From the NCBI RefSeq assembly GCF_029227915.1, contig NC_079884.1, positions 17,238,001 through 17,302,000 of the forward strand: a DNA stretch of 64,000 bases, in the 5' to 3' direction. This stretch comes from Hydractinia symbiolongicarpus. Lineage: Eukaryota > Cnidaria > Hydrozoa > Anthoathecata > Hydractiniidae. This document shows, one piece after another, positions 37,501-51,138 of the stretch; positions within the stretch are counted from its first letter, which is position 1, and every line of letters begins with the position of its first letter. The position numbers and the translations under genes are program-made. Under the pieces are notes generated by a model that was not told the DNA's origin, did no database searches, and was given only the letters and a program-made list of their open reading frames with translations.

Positions 37501-39465
37501 CTGTGGAGACAGGTGGAACCACGTGATTTACGTGTAAGGCCTTTATTAGGCAGTTAATAGCCATGTTACAGTCTTTATAGCCCTGAACATGTAGTTGACG
37601 GTGTTATAACGCAATGGTGTAATGGCAAACGAATTAGGCGGTATAGTCGAATAAGAGTGAAAGGGCTAGACCAATGGTAACCTCCGCAGTCACGTGGAAC
37701 CACGTAATTTACGTGTAAGGCCTTTATTACGCGGTTAAAAGACATATTACAGCCTTTATAGACCTGTACGAGTATTTCACGAAGTTATAAGGCCAAGGAG
37801 CAATGAAAAACGACTTGGGACGTCGTAGTCCATTGAGGGTTAAGGGACTAGACCAATGGTAAAATGTGGAGACAGTGGAACCACGTGATTAACGTCTAAG
37901 GCTCTTATTACGCGGTTAAAAGCCATGTTACAGTCTTTATGAACCTCTACGAGTACTTGACGGTGATAAAAGGACATGGAGCATTGGAAAACGACCTGAG
38001 ACGTCGGAGTCCATTGAGAGTGAAAGGTCTAGACCAATGGTAAAATGTGGAGACAGGTGGAACCACGTGATTTATGTGTAAGGCCTTTATTACGCGGTTA
38101 AAAGCCATGTTACAGTCTTTATGAACCTCTACGAGTACTTGACGGTGTTTTAAGGCAATGGAGCATTGCAAAACAACTTGGGACGTCGTAGCCCATTGAG
38201 AGTGGAAGGACTACACCAATGGTAAAATCCGCAGACACGTGCAGTCACGTGAATTACATGTAAGGCCATTATTAGGCAGCGAAAGGTCATAAAACATCCT
38301 TTAGAGACGGGTACATGTAGTTGGCGGTTATATTACGCCATGGTGCAATGGAAAACGAATTGGGGCGTCATAGTCGAGTGAGAGTTGAAGGACTGGACCA
38401 ATGGTAACCTGTGGAGACAGGTGAAACCACTGATTTACGTGTAAGGCCTTTATTACGCAGTTAAAGGCCATGTTACAGTCTTTATAGACCTGTACGATTA
38501 TTTCACGAAGTTATAAGACCATGTAGCATTGCAAAACGACTTGGGACGTCATCGTTGAGTAAGAGTGGAAGGACTAGACCAATGGTAACCTCCGCAGACA
38601 CGTGGAACCACGTAATTTACGTGTAAGGCCTTTATTACGCGGTTAAAAGACATATTATAGCCTTTATAGACCTGTACGAGTATTTCACGAAGTTATAAGG
38701 CCATGGAGCAATGGAAAACGACTTGAGACCTCGTAGTCCATTGAGGTTTAAAGGACTAGACCAATAGTAAAATGTGGAGACAGGTGAAACCACGTGATTT
38801 GCGTGTAAGGCCTTTATTACGCGGTTAAAAGACATATTACAGCCTTTATAGACCTGTACGAGTATTTCACGAAGTTATAAGGCCATGGAGCAATGGAAAA
38901 CGACTTGAGACCTCGTAGTCCATTGATGGTTAAAGGACTAGACCAATGGTAAAATGTGGAGACAGGTGGAACCACGTGATTTATGTGTAAGGCCTTTATT
39001 ACGCGGGTAAAAGCCATGTTACAGTCTTTATAGACCTGTACGATTATTTCACGAAGTTATAAGGGCATGGAGCATTGCAAAACGACTTAGGACGTCATCG
39101 TTGAGTAAGAGTGGAAGGACTAGACCAATGGTAACCTCCGCAGACACGTGAAACCACGTGATTTACGTCTAAGGCTCTTATTACGCGGTTAAAGGCCATG
39201 TTACAGCCTTTATGAACCTCTACGAGTATTTGACGGTGTTATAAGGCCATGGAGCATTGGAAAACGACTTGGGACGTCGTAGTCCATTGAGAGTGGAAGG
39301 ACTAGACCAATGGCAACTTCCGCAGACACGTGAAACAACGTGATTTACGTCTAAGGCTCTTATTACGCGGTTAAAAGCCATGTTACAGTCTTTATGAACC
39401 GCTACGAGTACTTGACGGTGTTTTAAGGCAATGGAGCATTGCAAAACGACTTGGGACGTCGTAGC
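34559..39465 (+). repeat. 4907-bp tandem duplication, copy 1 (27 monomers)
   Basis: This continues the A-like order (A 15.66-20.56 kb, offset 18901) and is directly repeated at 39466-44372. I saw no difference between the copies in the stretches I compared, making this the youngest-looking event in the window. It contains D monomers at 36171 and 38170, the chimeric D monomer at 34899, and several C monomers. Confidence 0.9.
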
Positions 39466-39624
39466 CCATTGAGAGTGGAAGGTCTAGACCAATGGTAACC
39501 TGTGGAGACAGGTGGAACCACGTGATTTACGTGTAAGGCGTTTATTAGGCAGTTAATAGCCATGTTACAGTCTTTATAGCCCTGAACATGTAGTTGACGG
39601 TGTTATAACGCAATGGTGTAATGG
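39443..39624 (+). repeat. Junction monomer of the 4907-bp duplication
   Basis: Its left part equals the D monomer at 20542 and 44350; its right part equals the monomer around 34577. The identity shared at the switch is 'ccattgagagtggaagg' (17 bp). The monomer keeps normal length, so the exchange was in register. Confidence 0.88.
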
Positions 39625-42600
39625 CAAACGAATTAGGCGGTATAGTCGAATAAGAGTGAAAGGGCTAGACCAATGGTAACCTCTGCAGTCACGTGGAACC
39701 ACGTAATTTACGTGTAAGGCCTTTATTACGCGGTTAAAAGACATATTACAGCCTTTGTAGACCTGTACGAGTATTTCACAAAGTTATAAGGCCAAGGAGC
39801 AATGAAAAACGACTTAAGACGTCGTAGTCCATTGAGAGTGGAAGGACTAGACCAATGGTAACTTCCGCAGACACGTGAAACAACGTGAATTACATGTAAG
39901 GCCATTATTAGGCAGCGAAAGGTCATAAAACATCCTTTAGAGACGGGTACATGTAGTTGGCGGTTATATTACGCCATGGTGCAATGGAAAACGAATTGGG
40001 ACGTCATAGTCGAGTGAGAGTTAAAGGACTGGACCAATGGTAACCTCCGCAGACACGTGAAACCACGTGATTTACGTCTAAGGCCTTTATTACGCAGTTA
40101 ATGGCCATGTTACAGTCTTTATAAACCTGTACGATTATTTTACGAAGTTATAAGGCCATGTAGCATTGCAAAACGACTTGGGACGTCGTAGTCCATTGAG
40201 AGTGGAAGGACTAGACCAATGGTAACCTCCGCAGACACGTGAATCCACGTGATTTACGTCTAAGGCTCTTATTACGCGGTTAAAAGCCATGTTACAGTCT
40301 TTATGAACCTGTACGAGTATTTGACGGTGTTATAAGGCCATGGAGCATTGGAAAACGACCTGAGACGTAGGAGTCCATTGAGAGTGGAAGTTCTAGACCA
40401 ATGGTAACCTCTGGAGACAGGTGGAACCACGTGATTTACGTGTAAGGCGTTTATTAGGCAGTTAATAGCCATGTTACAGTCTTTATAGCCCTGAACATAT
40501 AGTTGACGGTGTTATAACGCCATGGTGTAATGGCAAACGAATTAGGCGGTATAGTCGAATAAGAGTGAAAGGGCTAGACCAATGGTAACCTCTGCAGTCA
40601 CGTGGAACCACGTAATTTACGTGTAAGGCCTTTATTATGCGGTTCAAAGACATATTACAGCCTTTATAGAGCTGTACGAGTATTTCACGAAGTTATAAGG
40701 CCATGTAGCACTGCAAAACGACTTGGGACGTCGTAGTCCATTGAGGGTTAAGGGACTAGACCAATGGTAAAATGTGGAGACAGTGGAACCACGTGATTAA
40801 CGTCTAAGGCTCTTATTACGCGGTTAAAAGCCATGTTACAGTCTTTATGAACCTCTACGAGTACTTGACGGTGATAAAAGGACATGGAGCATTGGAAAAC
40901 GACCTGAGACGTCGGAGTCCATTGAGAGTGAAAGGTCTAGACCAATGGTAAAATGTGGAGACAGGTGGAACCACGTGATTTATGTGTAAGGCCTTTATTA
41001 CGCGGTTAAAAGCCATGTTACAGTCTTTATGAACCTCTACGAGTACTTGACGGTGTTTTAAGGCAATGGAGCATTGCAAAACAACTTGGGACGTCGTAGC
41101 CCATTGAGAGTGGAAGGACTACACCAACGGTAAAATCCGCAGACACGTGCAGTCACGTGAATTACATGTAAGGCCATTATTAGGCAGCGAAAGGTCATAA
41201 AACATCCTTTAGAGACGGGTACATGTAGTTGGCGGTTATATTACGCCATGGTACAATGGAAAACGAATTGGGGCGTCATAGTCGAGTGAGAGTTGAAGGA
41301 CTGGACCAATGGTAACCTCCGCAGACACGTGAAACCACGTGATTTACGTCTAAGGCCTTTATTACGCAGTTAATGGCCATGTTACAGTCTTTATAAACCT
41401 GTACGATTATTTCACGAAGTTATAAGGCCATGTAGCATTGCAAAACGACTTGGGACGTCGTAGTCCATTGAGAGTGGAAGGACTAGACCAATGGTAACCT
41501 CCGCAGACACGTGAATCCACGTGATTTACGTCTAAGGCTCTTATTACGCGGTTAAAATCCATGTTACAGTCTTTATGAACCTGTACGAGTATTTGACGGT
41601 GTTATAAGGCCATGGAGCATTGGAAAACGACCTGAGACGTAGGAGTCCATTGAGAGTGGAAGTTCTAGACCAATGGTAACCTGTGGAGACAGGTGGAACC
41701 ACGTGATTTACGTGTAAGGCGTTTATTAGGCAGTTAATAGCCATGTTACAGTCTTTATAGCCCTGAACATATAGTTGACGGTGTTATAACGCCATGGTGT
41801 AATGGCAAACGAATTAGGCGGTATAGTCGAATAAGAGTGAAAGGGCTAGACCAATGGTAACCTCTGCAGTCACGTGGAACCACGTAATTTACGTGTAAGG
41901 CCTTTATTATGCGGTTCAAAGACATATTACAGCCTTTATAGAGCTGTACGAGTATTTCACGAAGTTATAAGGCCATGGTGCAATGGAAAACGAATTGGGA
42001 CGTCATAGTCGAGTAAGAGTGGAAGGACTAGACTAATGGTTACCTCCGCAGACACGTGAAACCATGTGATTTACGTCTAAGGCTCTAATTACGCGGTTAA
42101 AAGCCATGTTACAGTCTTTATAAACCTGTGCGATTATTTCACAAAGTTATAAGGCCATGTAGCATTGCAAAACGACTTGGGACGTCGTAGTCCATTGAGA
42201 GTGGAAGGACTAGACCAATGGTAACATCTGCAGACACGTGAATCCACGTGATTTACGTCTAAGGCTCTTATTACGCGGTTAAAAGCCATGTTACAGTCTT
42301 TATGAACCTGTACGAGTATTTGACGGTGTTATAAGGCAATGGAGCATTGGAAAACGACCTGAGACGTCGGAGTCCATTGAGAGTGGAAGGTCTAGACCAA
42401 TGGTAACCTGTGGAGACAGGTGGAACCACGTGATTTACGTGTAAGGCCTTTATTAGGCAGTTAATAGCCATGTTACAGTCTTTATAGCCCTGAACATGTA
42501 GTTGACGGTGTTATAACGCAATGGTGTAATGGCAAACGAATTAGGCGGTATAGTCGAATAAGAGTGAAAGGGCTAGACCAATGGTAACCTCCGCAGTCAC

Positions 42601-44372
42601 GTGGAACCACGTAATTTACGTGTAAGGCCTTTATTACGCGGTTAAAAGACATATTACAGCCTTTATAGACCTGTACGAGTATTTCACGAAGTTATAAGGC
42701 CAAGGAGCAATGAAAAACGACTTGGGACGTCGTAGTCCATTGAGGGTTAAGGGACTAGACCAATGGTAAAATGTGGAGACAGTGGAACCACGTGATTAAC
42801 GTCTAAGGCTCTTATTACGCGGTTAAAAGCCATGTTACAGTCTTTATGAACCTCTACGAGTACTTGACGGTGATAAAAGGACATGGAGCATTGGAAAACG
42901 ACCTGAGACGTCGGAGTCCATTGAGAGTGAAAGGTCTAGACCAATGGTAAAATGTGGAGACAGGTGGAACCACGTGATTTATGTGTAAGGCCTTTATTAC
43001 GCGGTTAAAAGCCATGTTACAGTCTTTATGAACCTCTACGAGTACTTGACGGTGTTTTAAGGCAATGGAGCATTGCAAAACAACTTGGGACGTCGTAGCC
43101 CATTGAGAGTGGAAGGACTACACCAATGGTAAAATCCGCAGACACGTGCAGTCACGTGAATTACATGTAAGGCCATTATTAGGCAGCGAAAGGTCATAAA
43201 ACATCCTTTAGAGACGGGTACATGTAGTTGGCGGTTATATTACGCCATGGTGCAATGGAAAACGAATTGGGGCGTCATAGTCGAGTGAGAGTTGAAGGAC
43301 TGGACCAATGGTAACCTGTGGAGACAGGTGAAACCACTGATTTACGTGTAAGGCCTTTATTACGCAGTTAAAGGCCATGTTACAGTCTTTATAGACCTGT
43401 ACGATTATTTCACGAAGTTATAAGACCATGTAGCATTGCAAAACGACTTGGGACGTCATCGTTGAGTAAGAGTGGAAGGACTAGACCAATGGTAACCTCC
43501 GCAGACACGTGGAACCACGTAATTTACGTGTAAGGCCTTTATTACGCGGTTAAAAGACATATTATAGCCTTTATAGACCTGTACGAGTATTTCACGAAGT
43601 TATAAGGCCATGGAGCAATGGAAAACGACTTGAGACCTCGTAGTCCATTGAGGTTTAAAGGACTAGACCAATAGTAAAATGTGGAGACAGGTGAAACCAC
43701 GTGATTTGCGTGTAAGGCCTTTATTACGCGGTTAAAAGACATATTACAGCCTTTATAGACCTGTACGAGTATTTCACGAAGTTATAAGGCCATGGAGCAA
43801 TGGAAAACGACTTGAGACCTCGTAGTCCATTGATGGTTAAAGGACTAGACCAATGGTAAAATGTGGAGACAGGTGGAACCACGTGATTTATGTGTAAGGC
43901 CTTTATTACGCGGGTAAAAGCCATGTTACAGTCTTTATAGACCTGTACGATTATTTCACGAAGTTATAAGGGCATGGAGCATTGCAAAACGACTTAGGAC
44001 GTCATCGTTGAGTAAGAGTGGAAGGACTAGACCAATGGTAACCTCCGCAGACACGTGAAACCACGTGATTTACGTCTAAGGCTCTTATTACGCGGTTAAA
44101 GGCCATGTTACAGCCTTTATGAACCTCTACGAGTATTTGACGGTGTTATAAGGCCATGGAGCATTGGAAAACGACTTGGGACGTCGTAGTCCATTGAGAG
44201 TGGAAGGACTAGACCAATGGCAACTTCCGCAGACACGTGAAACAACGTGATTTACGTCTAAGGCTCTTATTACGCGGTTAAAAGCCATGTTACAGTCTTT
44301 ATGAACCGCTACGAGTACTTGACGGTGTTTTAAGGCAATGGAGCATTGCAAAACGACTTGGGACGTCGTAGC
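39466..44372 (+). repeat. 4907-bp tandem duplication, copy 2
   Basis: This is a direct repeat of 34559-39465. The joint lies in the monomer starting at 39443: it begins as the D monomer of block A 20542 ('cgtcgtagccc') and after 'ccattgagagtggaagg' switches to the sequence at 34577 ('tctagaccaatgg'). After 44372 the original order resumes with 'ggactacaccaatgg'. Confidence 0.9.
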
Positions 44373-47300
44373 CCATTGAGAGTGGAAGGACTACACCAAT
44401 GGTAAAATCCGCAGACACGTGCAGTCACGTGAATTACATGTAAGGCCATTATTAGAGAGCGAAAGGGCATAAAACATCCTTTAGAGACGGGTGCATGTAG
44501 TTGGCGGTTATATTACGCCATGGTGCAATGGAAAACGAATTGGGACGTCATAGTCGAGTGAGAGTTGAAGGACTAGACCAATGGTAACCTCTGCAGACAC
44601 GTGAAACCACGTGATTTACGTGTAAGGCCTTTATTACGCAGTTAAAGGCCATGTTACAGTCTTTATAGACCTGTACGATTATTTCACGAAGTTATAAGGC
44701 CATGTAGCATTGCAAAACGACTTGGGACGTCGTAGTCCATTGAGAGTGGAAGGACTTGACCAATGGTAACCTCCGCAGACACGTGAAACCACGTGATTTA
44801 CGTGTAAGGCCTTTATTGAGCAGTTAATAGCCATGTTACAGTCTTTATAGCCCTGAACATGTAGTTGACGGTGTTATAACGCCATGGTGTAATGGCAAAC
44901 GAATTAGGCGGTATAGTCGAATAAGAGTGAAAGTGCTAGACCAATGGTAACCTCCGCAGTCACGTGGAACCACGTGATTTACGTCTAAGGCTCTTATTAC
45001 GCGGTTAAAAGCCATGTGACAGTCTTTATGAACCTGTACGAGTATTTGACGGTGTTATAAGGCCATGGAGCATTGTAAAAAACGACCTGAGACGTCGGAG
45101 TCCATTGAGAGTGGAAGGACTAGACCAATGGTAACCTGTTGAGACAGGTGAAACCACGTGATTAACGTGTAAGGCCTTTATTGCGCAGTTAAAGGCCATG
45201 TTACAGTCTTTATAGACCTGTACGATTATTTCACAAAGTTATAAGGCCATGTAGCATTGCAAAACGACTTGGGACGTCGTAGTCCATTGAGAGTGGAAGG
45301 ACTAGGCCAATGGTAACCTCCGCAGTCACGTGGAACCACGTAATTTACGTGTAAGGCCTTTATTACGCGGTTAAAAGACATATTACAGCCTTTATAGACC
45401 TGTACGAGTATTTCACGAAGTTATAAGGCCATGGAGCATTGGGAAACGACTTAAGACCTCGTAGTCCATTGAGGGTTAAAGGACTAGACCAATGGTAAAA
45501 TGTGGAGACAGGTGGAACCACGTGATTTACGTGTAAGGCCTTTATTACGCAGTTAAAAGCCATGCTACAGTCTTTATAGTCCCGTACGAGTTTTTGCCAG
45601 TGTCATAAGGCCATGGAGCTTTGGAAAACGAGCTAAGACGTCGGAGTCCATTGAGAGTGGAAGGTCTAGACCATTGGTAACCTGTGGAGACAGGTGGAAC
45701 CACGTGATTTACGTGTAAGGCCTTTATTAGGCAGTTAATAGCCATGTTACAGTCTTTATAGCCCTGAACATGTAGTTGACGGTGTTATAACGCAATGGTG
45801 TAATGGCAAACGAATTAGGCGGTATAGTCGAATAAGAGTGAAAGGGCTAGACCAATGGTAACCTCTGCAGTCACGTGGAACCACGTAATTTACGTGTAAG
45901 GCCTTTATTACGCGGTTAAAAGACATATTACAGCCTTTATAGACCTGTACGAGTATTTCACAAAGTTATAAGGCCAAGGAGCAATGAAAAACGACTTGGG
46001 ACGTCGTAGTCCATTGAGAGTGGAAGGACTAGACCAATGGTAACTTCCGCACACACGTGAAACAACGTGATTTACGTCTAAGGCTCTTATTACGCGGTTA
46101 AAAGCCATGTTACAGTCTTTATGAACCTCTACGAGTACTTAACGGTGTTTTAAGGCAATAGAGCATTGCAAAACAACTTGGGACGTCGTAGCCCATTGAG
46201 AGTGGAAGGACTACACCAATGGTAAAATCCGCAGACACGTGCAGTCACGTGAATTACATGTAAGGCCATTATTAGGCAGGGAAAGGTCATAAAACATCCT
46301 TTAGAGACGGGTACATGTAGTTGGCGGTTATATTACGCCATGGTGCAATGGAAAACGAATTGGGACGTCATAGTCGAGTGAGGGTTGAAGGACTGGACCA
46401 ATGGTAACCTCCGCAGACACGTGAAACCACGTGATTTACGTGTAAGGCCTTTATTGAGCAGTTAATAGCCATGTTACAGTCTTTATGAACCTGTACGAGT
46501 ATTTGACGGTGTTGTAAGGTCATGGAGCATTGGAAAACGACCTGAGACGTCGGAGTCCATTGAGAGTGGAAGGTCTAGACCAATGGTAACCTGTGGAGAC
46601 AGGTGGAACCACGTGATTTACGTGTAAGGCCTTTATTAGGCAGTTAATAGCCATGTTACAGTCTTTATAGCCCTGAACATGTAGTTGACGGTGTTATAAC
46701 GCAATGGTGTAATGGCAAACGAATTAGGCGGTATAGTCGAATAAGAGTGAAAGGGCTAGACCAATGGTAACCTCCACAGTCACGTGGAACCACGTAATTT
46801 ACGTGTAAGGCCTTTATTACGCGGTTAAAAGACATATTACAGCCTTTATAGACCTGTACGAGTATTTCACGAAGTTATAAGGCCAAGGAGCAATGAAAAA
46901 CGACTTGGGACGTCGTAGTCCATTGAGGGTTAAGGGACTAGACCAATGGTAAAATGTGGAGACAGTGGAACCACGTGATTAACGTCTAAGGCTCTTATTA
47001 CGCGGTTAAAAGCCATGTTACAGTCTTTATGAACCTCTACGAGTACTTGACGGTGTTAAAAGGACATGGAGCATTGGAAAACGACCTGAGACGTCGGAGT
47101 CCATTGAGAGTGAAAGGTCTAGACCAATGGTAAAATGTGGAGACAGGTGGAACCACGTGATTTATGTGTAAGGCCTTTATTACGCGGTTAAAAGCCATGT
47201 TACAGTCTTTATGAACCTCTACGAGTACTTGACGGTGTTTTAAGGCAATGGAGCATTGCAAAACAACTTGGGACGTCGTAGCCCATTGAGAGTGGAAGGA

Positions 47301-50300
47301 CTACACCAATGGTAAAATCCGCAGACACGTGCAGTCACGTGAATTACATGTAAGGCCATTATTAGGCAGCGAAAGGTCATAAAACATCCTTTAGAGACGG
47401 GTACATGTAGTTGGCGGTTATATTACGCCATGGTGCAATGGAAAACGAATTGGGGCGTCATAGTCGAGTGAGAGTTGAAGGACTGGACCAATGGTAACCT
47501 CCGCAGACACGTGAAACCACGTGATTTACGTCTAAGGCCTTTATTACGCAGTTAATGGCCATGTTACAGTCTTTATAAACCTGTACGATTATTTTACGAA
47601 GTTATAAGGCCATGTAGCATTGCAAAACGACTTAGGACGTCGTAGTCCATTGAGAGTGGAAGGACTAGACCAATGGTAACCTCCGCAGACACGTGAATCC
47701 ACGTGATTTACGTCTAAGGCTCTTATTACGCGGTTAAAAGCCATGTTACAGTCTTTATGAACCTGTACGAGTATTTGACGGTGTTATAAGGCCATGGAGC
47801 ATTGGAAAACGACCTGAGACGTAGGAGTCCATTGAGAGTGGAAGTTCTAGACCAATGGTGACCTCTGGAGACAGGTGGAACCACGTGATTTACGTGTAAG
47901 GCGTTTATTAGGCAGTTAATAGCCATGTTACAGTCTTTATAGCCCTGAACATATAGTTGACGGTGTTATAACGCCATGGTGTAATGGCAAACGAATTAGG
48001 CGGTATAGTCGAATAAGAGTGAAAGGGCTAGACCAATGGTAACCTCTGCAGTCACGTGGAACCACGTAATTTACGTGTAAGGCCTTTATTATGCGGTTCA
48101 AAGACATATTACAGCCTTTATAGAGCTGTACGAGTATTTCACGAAGTTATAAGGCCATGCAGCACTGCAAAACGACTTGGGACGTCGTAGTCCATTGAGG
48201 GTTAAGGGACTAGACCAATGGTAAAATGTGGAGACAGTGGAACCACGTGATTAACGTCTAAGGCTCTTATTACGCGGTTAAAAGCCATGTTACAGTCTTT
48301 ATGAACCTCTACGAGTACTTGACGGTGATAAAAGGACATGGAGCATTGGAAAACGACCTGAGACGTCGGAGTCCATTGAGAGTGAAAGGTCTAGACCAAT
48401 GGTAAAATGTGGAGACAGGTGGAACCACGTGATTTATGTGTAAGGCCTTTATTACGCGGTTAAAAGCCATGTTACAGTCTTTATGAACCTCTACGAGTAC
48501 TTGACGGTGTTTTAAGGCAATGGAGCATTGCAAAACAACTTGGGACGTCGTAGCCCATTGAGAGTGGAAGGACTACACCAATGGTAAAATCCGCAGACAC
48601 GTGCAGTCACGTGAATTACATGTAAGGCCATTATTAGGCAGCGAAAGGTCATAAAACATCCTTTAGAGACGGGTACATGTAGTTGGCGGTTATATTACGC
48701 CATGGTGCAATGGAAAACGAATTGGGGCGTCATAGTCGAGTGAGAGTTGAAGGACTGGACCAATGGTAACCTGTGGAGACAGGTGAAACCACGTGATTTA
48801 CGTGTAAGGCCTTTATTACGCAGTTAAAGGCCATGTTACAGTCTTTATAGACCTGTACGATTATTTCACGAAGTTATAAGACCATTTAGCATTGCAAAAC
48901 GACTTGGGACGTCATTGTTGAGTAAGAGTGGAAGGTCTAGACCAATGGTAACCTCCGCAGACACGTGGAACCACGTAATTTACGTGTAAGGCCTTTATTA
49001 CGCGGTTAAAAGACATATTACAGCCTTTATAGACCTGTACGAGTATTTCCCGAAGTTATAAGGCTATGGAGCAATGGAAAACGACTTGAGACCTCGTAGT
49101 CCATTGAGGGTTAAAGGACTAGACCAATGGTAAAATGTGGAGACAGGTGGAACCACGTGATTTATGTGTAAGGCCTTTATTACGCGGGTAAAAGCCATTT
49201 TACAGTCTTTATAGACCTGTACGATTATTTCACGAAGTTATAAGACCATGTAGCATTGCAAAACGACTTGGGACGTCATCGTTGAGCAAGAGTGGAAGGA
49301 CTAGACCAATGTTAACCTCCGCAGACACGTGGAACCACGTAATTTACGTGTAAGGCCTTTATTACGCGGTTAAAAGACATATTACAGCCTTTATAGACCT
49401 GTACGAGTATTTCACGAAGTTATAAGGCCATGGAGCATTGTAAAAAACGACCTGAGACGTCGGAGTCCATTGAGAGTGGAAGGACTAGACCAATGGTAAC
49501 CTGTGGAGACAGGTGAAACAACGTGATTTGCGTGTAAGGCCTTTATTACGCGGTTAAAAGACATATTACAGCCTTTATAGACCTGTACGAGTATTTCACG
49601 AAGTTATAAGGCCATGGAGCAATGAAAAACGACTTGAGACCTCGTAGTCCATTGAGGGTTAAAGGACTAGACCAATGGTAAAATGTGGAGACAGGTGGAA
49701 CCACGTGATTTATGTGTAAGGCCTTTATTACGCGGGTAAAAGCCATTTTACAGTCTTTATAGACCTGTACGATTATTTCACGAAGTTATAAGACCATGTA
49801 GCATTGCAAAACGACTTGGGACGTCATCGTTGAGCAAGAGTGGAAGGACTAGACCAATGTTAACCTCCGCAGACACGTGGAACCACGTAATTTACGTGTA
49901 AGGCCTTTATTACGCGGTTAAAAGACATATTACAGCCTTTATAGACCTGTACGAGTATTTCACGAAGTTATAAGGCCATGGAGCATTGTAAAAAACGACC
50001 TGAGACGTCGGAGTCCATTGAGAGTGGAAGGACTAGACCAATGGTAACCTGTGGAGACAGGTGAAACCACGTGATTTGCGTGTAAGGCCTTTATTACGCG
50101 GTTAAAAGACATATTACAGCCTTTATAGACCTGTACGAGTATTTCACGAAGTTATAAGGCCATGGAGCAATGGAAAACGACTTGAGACCTCGTAGTCCAT
50201 TGATGGTTAAAGGACTAGACCAATGGTAAAATGTGGAGACAGGTGGAACCACGTGATTTATGTGTAAGGCCTTTATTACGCGGGTAAAAGCCATGTTACA

Positions 50301-50970
50301 GTCTTTATAGACCTGTACGATTATTTCACGAAGTTATAAGGGCATGGAGCATTGCAAAACGACTTAGGACGTCATCGTTGAGTAAGAGTGGAAGGACTAG
50401 ACCAATGGTAACCTCCGCAGACACGTGAAACCACGTGATTTACGTCTAAGGCTCTTATTACGCGGTTAAAGGCCATGTTACAGCCTTTATGAACCTCTAC
50501 GAGTACTTGACGGTGTTATAAGGCCATGGAGCATTGGAAAACGACCTGAGACGTCGGAGTCCATTGAGAGTGGAAGGTCTAGACCAATGGTAACCTGTGG
50601 AGACAGGTGGAACCACGTGATTTACGTGTAAGGCCGGTATTACGCAGTTAAAAGCCATGTTACAGTCTTTATAGTCCCGTACGAGGTTTTGAGAGTGTTA
50701 TAAGGGCATGGAGCATTGGAAAACAACCTGGGTCATCATAGTCCTTTGAGAGTGGACGGACTAGACCAATGGTAACCTGTGGAGACAGGTGGAACAACGT
50801 CATTTACGTGTAAGGCCTTTATTAGGCAGTCAATAGCCATGTTACAGTCTTTATAAACCTGTACGATTATTTTACGAAGTTATAAGGCCATGTAGCATTG
50901 CAAAACGAGTTGGGACGTCGTAGTCCATTGAGAGTGGAAGGACTAGACCAATGGTAACCTCCGCAGACAC
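44273..50970 (+). repeat. Block C: partial third copy of the super-repeat
   Basis: It matches block B at a constant offset of 23808 to about 49.27 kb, including the 1090-bp segment. It then follows block A at offset 44713 (20905+23808), because B alone lost 732 bp. Variants near 50.67-50.74 kb ('gtacgaggttttgag', 'acctgggtc') agree with A (about 5.97-6.02 kb) and not with B. Homology to A stops near 50970, just before the site where the 1454-bp unit begins in A. It carries its own private changes, such as 'attagagagcg' in the D monomer at 44350. Confidence 0.85.
49274..50369 (+). repeat. Three-monomer HOR pair in block C (2 x 548 bp)
   Basis: This is the counterpart of 4561-5656, with copies 49274-49821 and 49822-50369. 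It carries the same copy-distinguishing variants ('gaaacaacgtg' against 'gaaaccacgtg', 'gagggtt' against 'gatggtt'), so the pair predates the large duplication. Confidence 0.85.
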
Positions 50971-51138
50971 GTGAATCCACGTGATTTACGTCTAAGGCTC
51001 TTATTACGCGGTTAAAAGCCATGTTACAGTCTTTATGAACCTGTACGAGTATTTGACGGTGTTATAAGGCCATGGAGCATTGGAAAACGACCTGAGACGT
51101 AGGAGTCCATTGAGAGTGGAAGTTCTAGACCAATGGTG
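49499..51138 (+). repeat. 1640-bp tandem duplication, copy 1 (9 monomers)
   Basis: It begins 'acctgtggagacaggtg' and ends in a mosaic. After about 50970 the sequence jumps to a monomer like the one at about 47.68-47.86 kb ('gtgaatccacgtg', 'agttctagaccaatggtg'). At 51139 it jumps back to 49499. Confidence 0.85.

Larger units (their letters stand above)
20465..44272 (+). repeat. Block B: second copy of the super-repeat (23.8 kb)
   Basis: B repeats the monomer order of block A with these structural differences: an extra 1090 bp at 22634-23723; a net loss of 732 bp near 25.47 kb; one copy of the 1454-bp unit instead of two; one extra monomer near 33.0 kb; and an internal 4907-bp tandem duplication. 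The sum 19815+1090-732-1454+182+4907 equals 23808, which is the constant offset between B and block C. At the 732-bp loss the sequence is not a simple deletion: the monomer at about 25466 copies the one two units upstream ('cgtcattgttgagtaag') before rejoining the A-like order. Landmarks include D monomers from 20542 to 43077. Confidence 0.88.
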
